Below, piece after piece: positions 33,673 through 45,166 of a stretch of 64,000 nucleotides of DNA. The stretch lies in assembly GCF_011397635.1 (NCBI RefSeq), contig NC_064753.1, positions 31,520,322 through 31,584,321 on the forward strand, written 5' to 3'. The position numbers and the translations under genes are program-made. Source of the DNA: Epinephelus fuscoguttatus. Its lineage: Eukaryota; Chordata; Actinopteri; Perciformes; Serranidae. The stretch's first letter is position 1; every line of letters starts with the position of its first letter. The notes beneath the pieces are model-generated. The model saw nothing but the letters and a program-made list of their open reading frames with translations. It was not told the origin of the DNA and searched no databases.

Positions 33673-36330
33673 ACTAAAATATAAATGAATGATCTTCCTT
33701 TTTTTTTTGTTGGCAAATCACCATGGTATAGAAATACATAATCAGAAATTAATGGACCCTGCAGAGGCAACTGTTTGCGTCAAACATTAAAGGTTCTGGC
33801 CTCATGTTGCTGCCATCCCTTAATTCCTGTCACAGATGTCACAGTGTGCATTCCTGACCTTTCATCCATGCCATTCAGTCAGCTTTTCTTGCTCCTGCCG
33901 GTCCATCCCAGCCACCTTATCAAAGCAACTCAGTTTACCTGTTCCTGATTACACCCTGCCAGTGTATAAACTCCAGCCTCACAGACTCTCTTTGCTAGAT
34001 TGTTCTTTGTCATTCCCCTGCACGACTCTTTAGCCTTCATTCTTGGATTGATTACTGGCTGCTGACCCTGCTTGTCTATGACTCTCCTGCTTCGCCTGCC
34101 TCCCGGAAAACATCTCAGCCTTCTGTCCCCGACTTCGAGCTCTGCTTCTGCGTTCCTAGTGTGTGTTTGCCTGTTCCCCTTGGCTGTGAAGAGATTTTCC
34201 CTGACTACTCTACAACGCAAGTTAACCTGCTCAGCTGCCTGTGTTTTCCTCAGCTGTGGAGTGAGTCCTCGTGAGGCTGCATACCCCGCTTGAAAATTTG
34301 GTTATTTTAACTATGTTTGGATGAAAACCCAACTAGTGACAATCGTTGTTTAATTGTCATGTGGACTGGAACTTTTTTCCCTCCATTAAAGAATTTATGC
34401 AAGGGATTGCTTCGGCGTCAAGCTAAATTGCTCTATTTTAATGCTATTTTTTGGGTTGGTGGGGTTCAAAGATGTTAACCATGTGAACGCAATGATGTAG
34501 ACAATGACCAATTTTCTGTCACTTGTCTACCATCTACTTTCAAATCAAGGTTCCAAAAACTGTGAATGAATGTTTCAAAACTGCCAGTCCATGTAGTAGA
34601 TATTGGCAGATTTCTCAGTGTAAGTGGAAACTTTGACCTGCTGGGGCACTAAATTAAAAGTCAAAGGATCACCAAAGTCACAAGAATTCATTCAGTTCAG
34701 TTTTCATGGCAATCCACCTTCTAGTTGTTCAAATATTTTAGTGTGGACAGTGACTGTGAGGTTAAAGGGCTGAATTTCAGAGAAGTGCTTTCTAACTGAA
34801 CAGCCTCTATGTCTGATTCACTTAAGAGCAAACTTGCCTCGAGTCACTGAATATTGTAAAGCTTTAGTGACACCGCCACCATGAAATGGCTTCATTTGAA
34901 ATCTGTGTTTGATTTCCAAGATTTTCATATCCAATTACATGCTCAAACTGATTATCCAGGATATCGTTTCTCAGGGTTCTCAAGAAAGCGTTTTAAATCC
35001 TTTTGCATAATTAAACTTTCAAGTACAAGATATGAATCTGAAATCTATCCATCTAGTCAGGCTTGTTACATGTGGGAACTCGAGTATTACTTACTGCATG
35101 AAAGGGAAAGGGAGGCTTCCCCTCCATGTAGTTTCTGCATATTTTTTGCATATATTTATTGCATATATTTTATGTGTAGGTATTCATGTATACTGTTATG
35201 ATAGAGATACTCACTCTGCACACATCTGTCCATACTTTAAGTGGGAGGATTTTTATTACATCTTTTAAAAGTGATAATAACATTTCTTTCATCCCTTTTA
35301 GTATTTTCATCCATCTCATAGTGTGCTTAGCCATTCGTTTTGGCATGAGGTTGACTATATTGATTGCTAGGAACTCTGAAATAGACCATGCCTGCTTACT
35401 TTGTTTGTACTGGCATGATATTAAAACCTGGAAAATGGTATTGTAAAATTGTAAAGATGAGAAAAAGAGAAAAAAAGAGAAAAGAGAAAAAGAAAAATGC
35501 AAAATAAGATGATTATAGTATCTTATACCAAACACTGTGACCTGTGTATACTACTGTGCCTTATGATAACACTTTGTGTTTGACGACTGATCGTCATAAT
35601 ACTTAAAGGTGCTTAATTAACAATGCAGCAAACTCTTGAGACTAAATATCTTGTCATAATTATAAACCTCTGTCAACCTGTGTGACCTTTTGCAAACAGC
35701 TAAAACACTAGTGCTGGACGTTCCTCCCTGCAGCGCACGTCTGACTCACTGCTGTCACAGTTAACTGTTTACTGCCAGGAATTTGATGGAATATTGCGTG
35801 TTCTTGTTCCCTGCTGAAAAATCTAATGGCTACAATGTGAGCTCTATTTTATTTAATGACAAATTAAACAGCACAGTGTCTTGCAACATCAGCACTGTCT
35901 CCAAGAGGTAAAAATGTTAGAATCAGCCGGCTTTGTTTACTTTGAGTAAACTATGATGCAAAACACTGATGCAAACAGTACAACCTGTCTGGTTCTGCAA
36001 AAAAGTGAAACACTGACTTGTGAAATAGTTTTACTTTGCAAAACCGCCACTACTCTTCCAGCCAACACAGGATCCACAACTGAGCTGAACAGTATAAAAC
36101 AAAGCTGACTCAAGCAGAACTCCACTCATAAGGGTTAAAACACAAACCGAATGATTAAACTACTGAGTACACTCACAGGAAGTGTTGTATTTCTTACATG
36201 TGTAAATGCTGAATTCCCTATATCATACAAGAAACTTTCACTGTACGTGCCCTTAAATGTCAATAATAGATAAATGCCCTTTGTCCAGAGTCCACAGAGT
36301 CTGTGGAAAGTCTGCCAACTGACACACACC
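33673..36330. other. No gene recognised upstream of haptoglobin
   Basis: Contains a trace of a common repeat at 34690-34750 (ttttcatggcaatccacctt) and A/G-rich tracts at 35455-35500. Open frames at 34.9-35.5 kb have no recognisable domain. Confidence 0.4.
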
Positions 36331-36333
36331 AAG

Positions 36334-36410
36334 ATTTCACAACCCTTTATTTTACTTTCCGGGAATAAGTCGTTTTTATGCCAAGCTGCCTCTCAGCAGA
36401 TATAAATAAA
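36334..36410 (+). promoter_or_regulatory. Haptoglobin promoter: C/EBP-like site, STAT palindrome, TATA box
   Basis: ATTTCACAAC at 36334-36343 differs at two positions from the C/EBP palindrome RTTGCGYAAY. TTCCGGGAA at 36357-36365 is a perfect TTCN3GAA STAT site. TATAAATAAA at 36401-36410 is a strong TATA box, placing transcription start near 36430, about 55 bases before the ATG. In mammals haptoglobin is an IL-6-induced acute-phase gene using STAT3 and C/EBP. The sites are seen; their use in this fish is inferred. Confidence 0.65.
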
Positions 36411-36485
36411 TACTCCCCACTCCATAATGCACACCAGAGGGAGAGATCATAACCACCACTGTAGAAGATTAATATTATTAACAAC

Positions 36486-36490
36486 ATGTG
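36486..36490 (+). CDS. Haptoglobin exon 1 coding part
   Basis: Only ATGTG is coding; the exon ends at a consensus donor gtaagt. Joined to exon 2 it gives Met-Trp-Phe-Ser, the expected start of fish haptoglobin. The rest of the exon is 5' UTR from about 36430. Confidence 0.8.
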
Positions 36491-39227
36491 GTAAGTTAAG
36501 ATATTCTTTTGTAATTTTTAAACATTTGTAATTTTCTCTTCCTCAGTGCCAAATGTTTTATAGTGAGCTTTATCATGATCTCAAGTGTCAGCATAATTTT
36601 AATATGAAAAGTCTGATGTATCTTTTAAAAAGCTTTCTACCTTGGTGGAGTTTTCTAATGAATATCCAGAAATGCAGTGTGAGCTGTTGTAAATCAACCG
36701 CTTAATGATCTCACTCTGTAACTGAATAACTGACTTGTTTATAATTTGTCATTCTTTATCCTTAAATGAACAATGAGACATGTAATGTTCATTCTGTGAC
36801 TTTGTTGTTTGAAGGTTTTCTGTGACTGTGCTCCTGCTGGCTGCATCGGCATGTCTGCCAGATGTTTCAGGTAACACACACTAACATATACAGACGTATA
36901 GTGAGTAGAAACAAAAAGATCCAGTAAAATGTATTATTATTATTATTATTATAGTGTTATTATTGTTTTACTTTATTATTATTATTATTATTATTATTTT
37001 ATTTTTATTTATTTATTTATTTTTAATTTTTTAAAACTTTTTTAGGGTACTGAAATTTTAGGGAACTGCTGAGTTGCACAGCTACAAACCAATGTAGTGA
37101 ACAAACTGATTATTTGACCTGATTAAGGTGTTCAATATGAAGTGAAATTCACAGCAACCCATTTAGTAATTGTTGATTTATTTTTTTTATTTTTTATTTT
37201 TCCCGTTAAAGGTTTTTTTGGGGGGCGTTTTTCCTTATCCGCTGGGAGGGCTCAAAGGACAGAGGGATGTTGTATGCTGAGGCAAATTGTGATGTGTGAT
37301 ATTGGACTTTATAAATAAAACTGAATTGAAGTGATACATTTCACTCAATAACATCAACATCAACTTAATGGTAGTGCTAGACGAAAAAGTCAGCGGGTCA
37401 TCAGAGTCTTTTGGACACATTGTCTGGCAACCTTGAATATCTGTCCAAAATCTTTGGGCCAGTCAAACCAGTAGATGTCATAGTGCAGTGGATTACCACA
37501 CACCAAAAACATGACCTTTCTAACAAGGGAAGCCATTGTATGTTGACTTTGTAGGTGTTAACCTGTGGTGTAATGTTGTTGGGTTAAAGACTAGTATTAG
37601 GATGAAAGATACTGTGATTGCAGAGTTATTAAATAGATTGAGGGCAATTCAAAAGGAACGCCAATATCAGCATGTGATGTAGATTTGTTAAGGAGGCGTG
37701 AAACTGGTGAAGACACATCATCTGTGTACATTTTCCCATGGATGCTCAAGTTAGTAGTTGTAATCTGGAGCAATTATTGAAAACTTGTTTGGAATATGTA
37801 GAAATGGACGCACAGGATTTTGGACATATTAAGAAAACATGGACACGCATAGACATCATACTAAAGTGTATAACACATGTCTAGCTGGTAAGCTGATTCT
37901 GCAGTACAGCAGATAAGTTCTCATATCATAACAATTATGCATCCCCACATGGGCATCCCCAATTCAGCTAAGAATGACAACTTAAATGTTTTTCTACACT
38001 GTTTAGTTTTGAAATTAGATCATTGTACAATAGACCCGGTGGAATGTTGGGCATCTTGGGTTTGACCTCTCACAGTTCTCAGAGGTCAAATCTGACTTGC
38101 CTCCACATCTGAAAATAAACCTTATGGTATATACTAACTATGCTAGAAATGCTAGAAATGTGTCCATGATGACTGATCCAGAGACCCAAACAGCAGCCTT
38201 TTACTTCAGACCACATTTACATGGGTCCAACAGGCTCCAGTTGTCTGAAGTTACTGTTTTACACCAACAGCTCCTCGACAGCTGCTGTTCAGACAGATAA
38301 CTGCTGCATGAAATGACACAGGCTTTCCTGCGGGGTCTGAGGGCTGGGCTATTACTACTCATTTCAGATATTGTCCTTTAGTTGACTAGGAAGCTACAGT
38401 ATCTGACAGGGAAATCGCCTCCTTCCCTGCTTCTCTTCAAGCAGCCCTTAAAAAAATAACAATAAACCAAGCAGTCAGAGACCAGTGAGAGATGTGACTA
38501 AACTGACTCAAGGCCCATTGAAAAATCAGAGAAGGAATCTTATGAGGGAATCAAATGTAACAGAACTATCATATCCATTTTCATATCTCATATTCATGCA
38601 GTCTCTCTAATGCATCAAACTAATTGGTCGTGAACTGTGCTTGTATTCTGTTGTTTACTGTGTTGAATGCACTGATTAAACAAGACACCAGAAATTATTC
38701 TATGCAAATAAACCATGTCAAGACGTAGAATAACAACGTTCTACTAATTACATCGTAAAAGTATACAAAGCATGTTGTCATCGCTTTGAAGAGACCACTT
38801 GAAGCAGTTTTCACGATTATCTCAGCCACACAACAGACTTGTGGATCAAAGCACAGCAAGTAGATGGATTCTTTTCTTTGCTTCATGATGAATAAATTAG
38901 AGGCCACTGTTTCTGGAGGAAACCCTCAGAGCATGAAAGCGTGGTGTACTGACGACAATGCTGCGTTTAACAGCGGATCTCTGGAATATGCTTTTTTTAT
39001 GCGGTGCATGTTCTTCAGCGTGATAACCCTGGTGTCACGGAAATCATATTTTATTAAATATGTTTAAGTTCTACATGAGGGAAAACAGGTTTGGAACAAA
39101 AATGCTGTCAACAGTGTTCAGAACACAAAGATAAACCACTCAAACTGGTGAAGCATTTTTAATATCTGAGCTCAAAGTAGCCATCTTGGAAAGGAACTCG
39201 CTAGATTGGTAGCTAAGGTCTGAGAAG

Positions 39228-39277
<50 letters not shown>

Positions 39278-42200
39278 TACCAAAGGAAAACAAGATGAGT
39301 CATTTGAACAAAACAATCATCAAAGACAAACTAAGTAAGAACAAAAAATAACAACCCTGCAAATAAACTTTAAAAGTTTATAGTAACATAAAAGGTTTGT
39401 GCTTTTGTTAGATGCATATTCTTTTTGTAGAGTTTAAAACAAGCTTTTACTTAATTAAAAATAGACATCATCAAAGAGAGCAGGCAATAGATTGGAGGAA
39501 GTCTGGTTTGTGGTCATTGGCATACAAGATGGTTGTAAATAGTAGGAGCCCTAATATTGATCCTTGTGGGACACCCTTATCAGCATTGTGGGGACTTTGA
39601 ATCATTAACATCAGTCAGAATTTTACCATTGTACTTGACATAATGTGATTGTTGAGTTTACATAACCTGTCTAAACTGTACATTGTAGGTCATAAGAGAA
39701 CAATATGTGAATATGAAAGTAAGAAAAACAGAAAGTCGTTCAAATACAGATCAAAAAGCAAGTCTATGGACACAGTATATAGTACATATATAAATAAATA
39801 TATTCTTTTATTTCTTTCCCAGCCTCCAGGGTGGCATTACACCGTCCCAAACGAATGATTGGGGGAACCCTGGCTCCTTATGTCCCCTGGCAGGCCATGA
39901 TCTACCTCAGTGAAACTGTGCTGGATGGTGGCTATGCAGGCGGTGCTCTCATCTCTGATCGCTGGATTTTGACAGCTGGCAGAAACCTGTTTGTCAGGAA
40001 GAGTAAATCAGACATTCAGGGAAAAGCTCCTCTCATTCCTAAAGTGTACCTGGGAATCATTGGACTGCCACAAGCTAACGCCTCCACAGAGGTCGCTGTA
40101 GAGAAGGTGAGCAATAAAATATTTGATCTGAAATGCAACACCCCAGTGGCCATTATTGTGTTTTTTACTCATTTCCAGTTCTCCACTTAATACAATGTTT
40201 TTCATTTGACATGAAGCAATCATGAAACATGGCTTATTTGAACTTTCTTCCATTTTTATAAGTGTGACACGGCTACAATGCTGAAGCAACATTGTGGTTT
40301 CATCAGGAACTGAAAAAAAAAACAGACTTGATTTTAGCCTTTAGGATGCATGAGACTTAGGGGGATTTTCTCAACCATAAAGAAAGATGTAATCCCTTAA
40401 ATGATAAGGCTGGTGATGTTTTTCTAACTATCAACAAATCCCATGCAAAGACCAAAAGCACAAATTGACTGATCCTTCTAAAAAGTGTTGCCTTTGCTTC
40501 CAAAGCTCGATGTAGTTTGTTCCCATGTGCCACAGAACTCCATTGTACACACATATACACACAACATATAAATTATTCTAATCATTTTCACTGAAACAGC
40601 TCGTCCTGCCTCTGAATATCCAATCAGCGAAGTGAAGTCGCGTTCCGACCCTTTGGGGCGATATCAGCCTGGCTGGAAATCACCCTGATTCACTCTCATA
40701 GACTTTCATGTAAAATGCTTTTTTTTTCTAAATGCAGGCACTCCAATGCAATCTCTGTGGGTTCCAGGAGGGCTTGCCCCAACGTGTTTTCGTCATACGT
40801 AAACCACCAAGTATCATTCATGTGCTCCTCGGATGGTCCGATTTCCCATGTCGGGAAGTTGTTCTTCGGTACTTCATTGTGTGTTCATGAGCGTTTAGGT
40901 GGTACTGTGGAGACAACATGGACATTACAAAGAAGATGTGTTGTATTTTATCACTCAGAATGTTTAAAAAAACACGTCGTCAACTGTTTCCACTGAAATA
41001 TTGCTTTACGGTCGGGAACTCATTTTTCCGATTATTCTGACATCACATGAGGCAGCGCCACTGCGCAGCGGTCACATTCAAGATCAACGTGGCTAACATT
41101 TCCAGCCGATCCAAGAGGCTTTTTAACCATATAGATTAAAAAGGAATGACGCAAAGTGGACCTGTTCTTCTCTATGGATTTTCTCCGTGTTCCTCCTCCA
41201 TTTGTCATAGCGAGAAGCCATTCATATCACGTGAAACAGCGGAACTGCAGCTTTCCAACAAGATCAAGCACTTGTCAGTAGTCCAATGTTTTTACAGCGA
41301 AAAAAAATGATAAATTTACACTAAAATTATGTATAACAAAGCTTTCATACAGCTTTGCACACACATTACTCTTGGATGGATTACTCATGAATGCAGGGTC
41401 GCACAGAAATGCCACGCATATCACATGAAAGCGCAGGTCCAGAGCTTTCCAGTGATACCACATACATCACTGTGCTGTCATCTCATCACGCTATAAATAC
41501 AGATCAATTGTCTACAAAAATAAAGCATGACAGGGCAGTAGTCATCATATACATTGAGGGGGACACGTTTTAATGGTAAAACAGGTCTCTGTTCACATTC
41601 AAAGGTATTTGTGTGGGCAAACTGATGAAAATTAGTCCGTTGATGGCCACAGTGGATTGTTCAGTCATTGCAGAGCCAAATTAATTCAAATTTACCCATT
41701 GAACAGGTCACCTCAGCCATCATCACAACAATTGCCCCCCCTGAGAAATTTGGCAGGAGCCGTCACCGGTGTCAAGTTCTGCCTGTTATATGTCTTCTTT
41801 CAAAATACACTTCCATTTTCACAGAAAATTTACCGTTTACATACAGTCTCTTTCTATGCCGGTACAACACCACAAAGAGATGTTTTGGTTTTTTTTCTTA
41901 AACAACAAACACGCATGGTTAAGTATAGGCAACAAAAACACATGGTTAAATTGAGAAGAAAAAGAACAGGGCTTGACTTTAGAATCTTATAGAATGTGAA
42001 CGCCGCTCTCTCAGGTAAAAGTCGTGTTTGTCTGGGGGTGCTGGATAATTAATGTGACTTCTTATCGAGGCTTTTAGGATGTATAAAGCTGCTGAATGTA
42101 CACTGTGTTCATAAACTTTAGCAGAATAGCTGAATAGACCTATTCATGTTGACGTTGTATTTCACTGTCACCCAGGAATATACACCCGGGTGTAAATAGC

Positions 42201-43328
42201 CACATTTGCTCTTTCATCATGGGTGCAAATAGCATTGCTAGCACAGACACCTGGGTGCTAATAGCACCTGCTGTAAAAAATATATAAAGGAGCCACACCA
42301 TACGTCGTGTGGCTAAGTGACATGTTTCTTGGCCACTGTAGTTTATTTTGAGTTGATTTACACAGTGCTGCTGCTGAAAATACTCACCCAAAGCGTTTTA
42401 ATCCACTGTTTAAAAAAAAGTCCCAAACAAATGCACTATTTATTCCTATTTGAATTAGGCTATGTTTTCTAAAAACTTTAGTGACCAGTCATTTAAGGAA
42501 TTTACTGAACCTTTATGTGTCACACTAATATTCCAGTGGCTTTGGAGCTGAGTGTCACAAATAGGCTGTGATATTTGGAAACGTACTGAGAGACAAACTA
42601 ACACATTGGCATTTGCTGACTGTGACAAAAATACAGAATATCACATGACTAATCCAAAAACATAAAATGAGCAAGTGTGATTTTTACTGGACAGTGAAAA
42701 GACACTGAATATAACACTCACACTGTCTCTCTCTCGTATTTTCCTTTCCCTCCGGCAGGTTGTTCTCCATCCACACTTCCAGAACTACTCCGACTGGGAC
42801 AACGACCTGGCTCTGATCCAGCTGAAGGAGCCTGTGGTGATGAGCGATAAAGTGACCCCCATCCCCCTTCCAGAGAGAGGCCAGGACCTGGCAGATGCCG
42901 TGGGAGGGTCAGGGGTTATCACCGGCTGGGGCTGGGGGTCCACTCTCACCCTAGCTACATCACTCAAACACCTCGTAGTCCCTCTGGCTGGAAACACTTA
43001 CTGTAGGGCAGAATATGGACATACCATGCCATCGCTCACACCAATTGTGGACGACAACATGTTCTGCACCGGACAAACGATGTCCCAGGAAAATGTTTGT
43101 TATGGTGATGCAGGAGGCGCTCTGGCTGTTACAGATGCTGAAACTGGGGACATCTACGCTGCGGGGATCCTTTCTTATGACAAGTGCTGCACCAGGGACA
43201 AGTATGCAGTCTATATGAAGATTTCCTCCTACTTGCCCTGGATCCACAGTGTCCTCAGAGGAGATACAGAAAGATCGTCTGATCTGCGCGCTGAAGTAAT
43301 GTCTAAGATGCACTTATGGCAGTCGTAG
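36486..43328 (+). CDS. Haptoglobin (four-exon gene, 304 residues)
   Basis: Haptoglobin is a secreted plasma protein that binds free haemoglobin. Exons 36486-36490, 36815-36870, 39823-40106 and 42759-43328 join in phases 2, 1 and 0 into one 304-codon frame. Residues 1-20 form a signal peptide; only about 10 residues precede the basic site HRPKR (27-31) and MIGG (32), so the alpha chain is a stub without the CCP domain of mammals. The rest is a trypsin-like fold with His57 replaced by Arg74 (LTAGRN), Asp131 kept (Asp102 equivalent) and Ser195 replaced by Ala233 (GDAGG), hence no protease activity. EKVVLHPHF and YAAGILSYDK are haptoglobin signatures. Cys197, 218, 229 and 258/259 suit the two beta-chain disulphides; the interchain Cys is absent (PIPLP instead of PICLP). 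N-glycosylation sites: Asn106, Asn124. Confidence 0.92.
36815..36870 (+). CDS. Haptoglobin exon 2 (signal peptide)
   Basis: The exon follows a gtttgaag acceptor and ends at gtaaca. It encodes the hydrophobic core SVTVLLLAASAC and the segment LPDVS. Cleavage near Ala14-Cys15 to Ser20 is plausible. It ends in phase 1. Confidence 0.85.
36926..37024. repeat. (ATT)n and related AT-rich microsatellite in haptoglobin intron 2
   Basis: Two blocks of about 8-9 ATT units followed by a TTTA-rich run. No gene content. Confidence 0.9.
37197..37329 (+). mobile_element. LINE 3' tail fragment in haptoglobin intron 2
   Basis: The segment cccgttaaaggttttttt, then tccttatccgctgggaggg, aaaggacagagggatgttg and ggactttataaataaaactg matches the tail at 20440-20590 and, inverted, 61592-61750. 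It is short and noncoding. Confidence 0.75.
37330..39822. other. Haptoglobin intron 2, remainder
   Basis: Intronic DNA without a recognisable nested gene. An AT dinucleotide run sits at 39229-39268. The intron as a whole is 36871-39822 with GT/AG ends. Confidence 0.6.
39229..39268. repeat. Microsatellite (AT)n
   Basis: About 20 AT units in haptoglobin intron 2. Confidence 0.95.
39823..40106 (+). CDS. Haptoglobin exon 3 (cleavage site and first part of the protease-like fold)
   Basis: The acceptor ctttcccag and donor gtgagc bound residues 21 (split codon) to 115. It carries the HRPKR cleavage site, the MIGG new N-terminus, VPWQAMI and LTAGRNLF, where the catalytic His position is Arg74. Mammalian haptoglobin likewise has lost this His. 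It ends in phase 0 after EVAVEK. Confidence 0.93.
40107..42758. other. Haptoglobin intron 3 with dispersed repeats
   Basis: The intron holds repeat debris: a segment at 40600-40720 (ggggcgatatcagcctggct) and one at 41740-41970 that resembles, inverted, 50110-50300. Both are noncoding. No nested gene was found. Confidence 0.6.
42759..43328 (+). CDS. Haptoglobin exon 4 (main part of the beta chain)
   Basis: After the acceptor tccggcag the exon encodes residues 116-304: VVLHPHF, DNDLALIQL (Asp131 retained), SGVITGWGWG, VVPLAGNTYC, NVCYGDAGG (Ala233 in place of the nucleophile) and AAGILSYDKCC. The C-terminal extension past WIHSVL (about 27 residues to the TAG) is longer than in mammalian haptoglobin. 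Confidence 0.94.
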   Translation, partial: VVLHPHFQNYSDWDNDLALIQLKEPVVMSDKVTPIPLPERGQDLADAVGGSGVITGWGWGSTLTLATSLKHLVVPLAGNTYCRAEYGHTMPSLTPIVDDNMFCTGQTMSQENVCYGDAGGALAVTDAETGDIYAAGILSYDKCCTRDKYAVYMKISSYLPWIHSVLRGDTERSSDLRAEVMSKMHLWQS

Positions 43329-43993
43329 AGCTGCGGGCTCTGTTGTTTTTATTCTGTAGAGAAATCAGTGTAATGCACTGAATGAGTAAATGCTCACAGT
43401 ATAACCATTGTCACTTAAATGTTATCTAAAAAGGAAAAAAATGAATACATAAATCCAGTAGTATGTGCAGTTCTTTTGGTTTGCAGTAATACACACAAAT
43501 TGCCCTCCATCATGTAAGTAACTTCAGCAAATGCTCAAAAACCATGTGCTTACATTATAGTGGTAGAAATTACTCGTTTGTAAAGGAGGAGTATAGGTGG
43601 ACTAGTGTGACATTGTTAGAGAGCCCTTTTTATTCAATCTTTTGTCACTTGTTTTGTTGTGCACAGATGAGTGCGACACTATGAAAGCTTTCCAGAAAAG
43701 ACAGCAAGTGGGCACTTAAACCCCACATTTAAACGATTACTGCATCTCACCTCTTTTGGTAGCCTAAATAAAGTCATTTGCTTTTTCAGTCCACTAGATA
43801 CATTTTCCGAAAAAAAAATAAAGTGACTAAAGCGAGATGAACAAATGAACTTTATCTTATTAGATAAAAAACAGATGTTGACAAAGTTTTCTTTTGGGGG
43901 ACATGATTTGCAGTTCAAAAAAGGTAATAAAGGTTGTTTCCTCTGAGAAGGTACAAACTCGATGTCAGAAATAAAAGTCAACCACTTTCCTAA
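43329..43993 (+). other. Haptoglobin 3' UTR and flank
   Basis: Candidate polyadenylation signals AATAAA occur near 43767-43772 and 43817-43823, about 440-490 bases after the stop. No other gene is visible before the RTE remnant. Confidence 0.5.
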
Positions 43994-44290
43994 AATCCAT
44001 CCATCCGTCCATTTTCATCAGCTTATCCGAGGCCAGGTCGCGGGGGCAGCAGGCCAAGCAACGTCTTTCTCCCCAGCGACATTTTCCAGCTCCCCCTGGG
44101 GGACCCCAAGGTGTTCCCAGGCTAGATGAGATTTGTAATCCCTCCAGCTTGTTCTGGGTCTGCCCCAGGGTCTCCTACCAGTGAAATGTGTCTGTAGGTG
44201 TAAAGTTTCGAGAAAACACGAGCCAGCTCTAGTAACATAGACACCATGCTGCCAATTGAGTCTGCTCCATAAGACAGCCACGGAGCAACA
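43994..44290 (-). mobile_element. RTE-type (Rex3-like) LINE 3' end, minus orientation
   Basis: The minus-strand frame reads THFTGRRPWGRPRTSWRDYK, then HLAWEHLGVPQGELENVAGE, the conserved C-terminal tail of fish RTE-like LINEs. The (GGAT)-like tail is at 43997-44015. It is 5'-truncated and decayed. Together with 33467-33672 it brackets the haptoglobin gene in opposite orientations. Confidence 0.75.
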
Positions 44291-44717
44291 CCAAAGGAGT
44301 CGTAGTGAGTGTCCACGACAAGAGTGGGCAGGACCTCCAACTCCAGCCAGACAACCCTATAGACTGGTGTTGGCCCATTCGCTAGCCCCTCTTACACTGC
44401 CAGATTTTCCGCAAATGTTGGGCCGTTTAGCTGGCAAGCTGTGAACATTTAGACCCACAGAGCCGGATTGGCGAGTTGATCTGAGGCGCCCAATTTTCCA
44501 CCTTGGAGGGTAGACATATTGGCAGAACCCTTTCAGTTTAAACAGACCGAGGCAGCCTTCTGCAACGGGAGGGGCTGTTGAAGACTTGTGGGAGGAGCTG
44601 TTGATGACCCCGCACGTGCGAGCCACTGGCGGTGGATAAACAGGAAACAGCTGATAGCAGGAATTAGCGAGCAGCTAGTAGCAAGAGGGAAATGCAAACC
44701 TGACAGACACTGTAAAG
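44291..44717. other. Unassigned, possibly part of a Harbinger-like element
   Basis: The sequence preceding the Myb/SANT-like ORF remnant contains ttttccgcaaatgttgggcc and ttttccaccttggagggtag but no clearly paired terminal repeats. No coding sequence is recognised. Confidence 0.35.
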
Positions 44718-44875
44718 ATGAGCAACTGGGGAGACAAGGAATAGCGCACCCTCCTTGCCCTCGCAAACGAAGAGGCCATTAACCATCAGATGACAAGAAC
44801 AGTGAAGAACAGGCTGACTTGTGAGAGAATCGCCGAAGGACTGACCAGCCGCAGCTTCCCTCCTGCGTCACTGGT
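44718..44875 (+). pseudogene. Myb/SANT-like DNA-binding protein fragment, probably from a PIF/Harbinger element
   Basis: From the ATG at 44718 the frame reads MSNWGDKE, a stop, RTLLALANEEAI, and then TVKNRLTCERIAEGLTSRSF. This matches the start of the trihelix/Myb-SANT-like proteins encoded by Harbinger transposons (WxxxE...LL...I...V.....YE.IAE.L). The in-frame stop after eight codons and the loss of similarity after about 50 residues show it is dead. No partner transposase is nearby. Moderately sure of the domain, less of the element. Confidence 0.5.
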
Positions 44876-45166
44876 TACGTCACATGCTGAGCTACAAGTT
44901 TTGTTACTTGCTCACACCCCCCAATGCCCCGAAAAAGGCGCATTCTATATGAACAAAAGTAGGCAGGCGGCATTTTGCAGCACTCCCCAATTTTGTTTTT
45001 ATACTGCCAATGCTGAAAAAAGACTGATTGGGCTTTCCTGCAAATTTGCACAATTCCTATGTAAAAAGGGCTACTGATAGCTTTATTCTGAGCTCCACTG
45101 GTGACCATCTGGAAGCTGTTAGCTGTGGCTGAAGAAGGAGGTCTGGGGTATGGGGCTTTCTTGAAA
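44876..45166. other. Unassigned DNA
   Basis: No ORF or repeat was recognised between the SANT-like remnant and the LINE 3' end. Confidence 0.35.

Noticed and set aside
39831..43328. Haptoglobin gene as an active trypsin-like protease
   Set aside because: The His and Ser positions of the triad are Arg74 and Ala233, and the surrounding sequence matches haptoglobin rather than trypsins or chymotrypsins.
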